Shown piece after piece: positions 61,515 to 64,000 of a DNA stretch of 64,000 nucleotides. Made by a program: the position numbers and the translations under genes. The notes beneath the pieces were generated by a model. It saw nothing but the letters and a program-made list of their open reading frames with translations, was not told the origin of the DNA and made no database searches. Origin of the DNA: Taxawa tesnikishii (nom. ined.) (taxonomy: Eukaryota > Ascomycota > Dothideomycetes > Dothideales); the NCBI GenBank assembly GCA_030247885.1, contig JAPDRO010000022.1, forward strand, positions 1-64,000, in the 5' to 3' direction. Within the stretch, counting starts at the first letter, position 1. Each line of letters starts with the position of its first letter.

Positions 61515-62787
61515 TCAGAATACAGCAACCGCGTTCGGCGGGCTTCCGACACCCCCAATCACGTTCAACGGCTCACTGCTAACGAAGAAAGTCCACCTGT
61601 TATGCTTCTTGCATTGCTCTGCAAGGTCTTCCAAATCGAACAGCTCTCCGATTGGCATTCCAAAGCCAGCTAGTATGTATTCGTGCATCGTCATGTGTCC
61701 CGGACCTGTAGGACGCGTCGCGTTAGCCGTCAAAATTCTAGTGGCAGGACACGTTGCCTCGCTGTTCCTCACCCCAAGCCTCAAATCCCGGACAGTCAGA
61801 CGCAACGGCGGCAAATCTCGAATCCCACAGCCATTCCAAGGACTCCAGACTGCCGTGAAGCCCCGGGTAGAAATACTGTGACTGGCCCATGCGCTCGGCG
61901 ACCTCTTCTTCGGGCAAACTTTCGTATTTCTGAGTGAAGCCTGACGCCGAGTCAGCGTGGTGGGTGGGTGAAGGATCTTGCCAGTCTTACCGGTACGGAG
62001 GTACAGTATATCGCCGGCCTTGAACGTGATACCGCGGACTTGCGCAATTTCCTTAATCTGCTGAACGGTGATCTCGTAGTAACTCCACGCATCGTACTCA
62101 ATCCCGTTCTCCTCCGCATATGCGTAGAAGTCTATCAGGATGCCGCGACCTACGATGCCCTTCTTGGCCCATTCTGTTCGCCGGTGGCACCGATTAGCTC
62201 GCGGGTCGGGGGAGCAGCGCCGTACAAGGAAGTCTGTATACCGTGTATCCCGTTCCTAGAGTCCTTACTGACGGGCGTCGTGCGGACTTCATTTTGCATC
62301 ACGCCGTTATACAGCCTTCCGTCTGGATAGGCGCAGTGTCTGAAGCTGTCCCATTGAGAGCTCGTCTGCGTATTAAACTCTACGCGATCGTCCTGTTCAA
62401 TCAGTCAGGGCTTTGCCCCACCCTCAAACACACGGCAATGCTCGTTACCAGAAACTGTCCACCGATACTGAAGATCTCATGCTTCAACGTGCTCCGATAT
62501 GGTGGCGGTGAGGACATTTGGTGCATCTCCCAGTTCAGCCCGACGGATGTGCCGGTCTGTATCTCTTTGGCGGCGGCAACGACTCGTTCGGGTGTGAGGT
62601 GATTCAGGCAACCCAGCTGGTCATCCTTCCCCCATAGAAACCAGGCGGAGTGGGGAGGGTGGCTGGGATCCAACGGGAGGTCCTTGAACTTGGGAAGGTC
62701 GTCTGTCGGATCGGTCAATACCATCGGTGCCTTCCTCTCAATACCATGAGCATCTGTCGTACCCTGGGTCTGCTTGGAGATATCCAT
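61515..62787 (-). CDS. Cyclase-family (kynurenine formamidase-like) metal hydrolase
   Basis: Member of the putative cyclase family (PF04199), whose relatives include kynurenine formamidase and isatin hydrolase. Five exons: 62449-62787, 62242-62392, 61991-62173, 61773-61940, 61515-61705, with introns of 56, 68, 50 and 67 bp, all GT-AG; the sum is 1,032 nt, 343 residues. Landmarks: HSAWFLWGKDDQLGCLNHLT (exon 1), VEFNTQTSSQWDSFRH (exon 2, metal-site region), WAKKGIVGRGILIDFYAYAE and ITFKAGDILYLRTG (exon 3), VASDCPGFEAWG (exon 4) and GFGMPIGELFDLEDLAEQC with ...GGVGSPPNAVAVF at the end. The start at MDISKQ is preferred; an in-frame ATG 24 codons upstream (62859) is possible. Substrate is unknown; fungal members of this subgroup are poorly characterised. 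Confidence 0.9.
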
Positions 62788-62859
62788 GGCGCCGAGTGAT
62801 GTCTTGCACCGGAACAGATGAGAGAGATTGAGAAAGGAGATTGCAAGGCAAGGCGTCAC

Positions 62860-63346
62860 CTGGAAAGAAATATCCTACTGCTTTTATCCGAACATTGTAG
62901 GCATCGTGTGATTCGTAACCGGCTTGACTCGCTGGTGAAGGTGATCTTCGCTTTCGAAGAGAAGAATAAATTTCAGCCTACGAATAGTGATAAATGCGGT
63001 CTGGTACAGTCCGTTCTCCTACTTTTCTTATGAGACCTATTGCGAACTTAGAGGATCATGTGAGGGTTTTCTGACAGCTAAAAGGGGTGTGGCCGGAAAG
63101 GTGTACCAAGGCGAAGATGCAATGTTCCGGGAAGATTTACCGAACGGCCGGTTCCGGCTGCAGCAAGGTGCTAATCACTAACCGAAGCGCTAGCCGAACA
63201 GAGCAATATCAGGCAAAAGCGAGTTCTGAGGCGTCTCCAGCATCTCCATCGACTCGCAACACATTTCTGAGTAACAGCAGGCATCCAAAGTGACAAAAAG
63301 TGGTCAGTACGGGGACCATAGCGGCGCTACTCTTACAGCGACGACG
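62860..63346. other. Intergenic region upstream of the cyclase gene
   Basis: About 490 bp between the cyclase start and the AAC repeat. Small frames on the plus strand have no domain. It should include the cyclase promoter; no specific site is recognised. Confidence 0.5.
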
Positions 63347-63506
<160 letters not shown>

Positions 63507-63507
63507 C

Positions 63508-64000
63508 CTACGGCCAACTGTTACCAGACACGGTCATCTCCCAGTACAAGCTAGTACTGTCAGAATCCCACTTCAGCTGAACGTCCTTCCGCCCCGCCGG
63601 CTTTCGAGGGACCTGGATACCATGCACTTTGTTGAGATGTTCGTACAATTTGTCTCGCCTCGTAAACCCATTCCCTGGTTGGCGTTTACATTTACCGTGG
63701 CCATACACGGGACAGTCTATCAGCGCAAGCGTTTCCCGATTGTGGACGATGTCGATGTGGCGCTGGAGGTCGGCAGCGCGAGCAAAGCTCGTGTTTGAGC
63801 ACGACGGATACAGGCATGGATATCTGCTTGTTCTTGTTATGTCCTTAGCAACACCGACGAGCTCCTTTCTACCACAAGTACTTACTCTCGTCGCATTATG
63901 GGTGCCGTTGGAAGACTCTGAGGGCTCCCGCTAGCTGCATAGGATTCGTTGGATCCCCAGGTCCCTCGCGACCATACGATCCAGTCGGAAAGTAGCCTTC
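63508..64000 (-). CDS. C2H2 zinc-finger protein, 3' part (runs off the window)
   Basis: The last two exons of a gene continuing beyond the right edge. The upstream exon (63886-64000, partial) reads SDWIVWSRGTWGSNESYAAS and ...PTAPIMRR. A 62-bp intron (63824-63885, GTAAGT...GCAG) joins RR to EYPCLYPSCSNTSFARAADL. The last exon has finger 1 with CLYPSC and QRHIDIVH, and a looser second finger with CPVYGHGKC and YEHLNKVH. It ends WEMTVSGNSWP at 63508. Paired fingers of this layout, with a long insert in the second, occur in many fungal C2H2 proteins of unknown function; DNA binding is likely but the target is not known. Confidence 0.75.

Overview
This window is the left end of a chromosome from a filamentous ascomycete (Pezizomycotina; the Ssk1, aquaporin, EAF6 and PWI genes would fit a dothideomycete, but that is inference). 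It starts with CCCTAA telomere repeats. Genes have short GT-AG introns (41-217 bp). About 32 kb shows the fungal genome-defence pattern RIP (repeat-induced point mutation): CpA and TpG nearly absent, TpA in great excess, stops in every frame.

Layout. 1-70 telomere; 71-821 a pyrimidine/A tract with a single G; 822-1429 AT-rich, RIP-like DNA with a 24-bp tandem repeat; 1430-5864 a telomere-linked RecQ helicase gene on the minus strand (OrsD-type zinc fingers, a segment resembling a tyrosine recombinase, and a RecQ core). 6310-38490 is a graveyard of RIP-mutated mobile DNA: a Ty3/Gypsy fossil (about 9000-16400, minus), a pair of 2.7-kb inverted duplicates (about 16.53-19.22 and 25.73-28.41 kb) around an unclassified block, a Plavaka/CACTA-like transposon relic (about 28.4-34.56 kb), a Fot1/pogo element with clear terminal inverted repeats (35430-37284), a 0.5-kb MITE (37950-38460) and several minisatellites.

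From about 38.5 kb the base composition is normal. First comes a subtelomeric transition zone with decayed genes: a secreted-protein pseudogene (38610-39560), a Ser/Thr-rich cell-surface protein (41886-43234) and a HET-domain pseudogene (44247-45720). Then come housekeeping genes: a small conserved fungal protein (47258-47649), EAF6 of the NuA4 acetyltransferase (47981-48663), a PWI/SR splicing factor (49409-51119), an aquaporin (51813-52745), a secreted unknown (55122-55855), the HOG-pathway response regulator SSK1 (57795-60754 or 60800), a small hypothetical gene (60963-61484), a cyclase/kynurenine-formamidase-like enzyme (61515-62787) and the 3' part of a C2H2 zinc-finger gene running off the right edge.

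One observation cuts across regions. In four otherwise convincing genes (helicase, surface protein, PWI protein, SSK1) the reading frame breaks exactly at a run of four G or C, and each break would vanish with one more base in that run. Exon arithmetic supports this. It looks more like homopolymer under-calling in the assembly than like decay, so these genes are probably intact.
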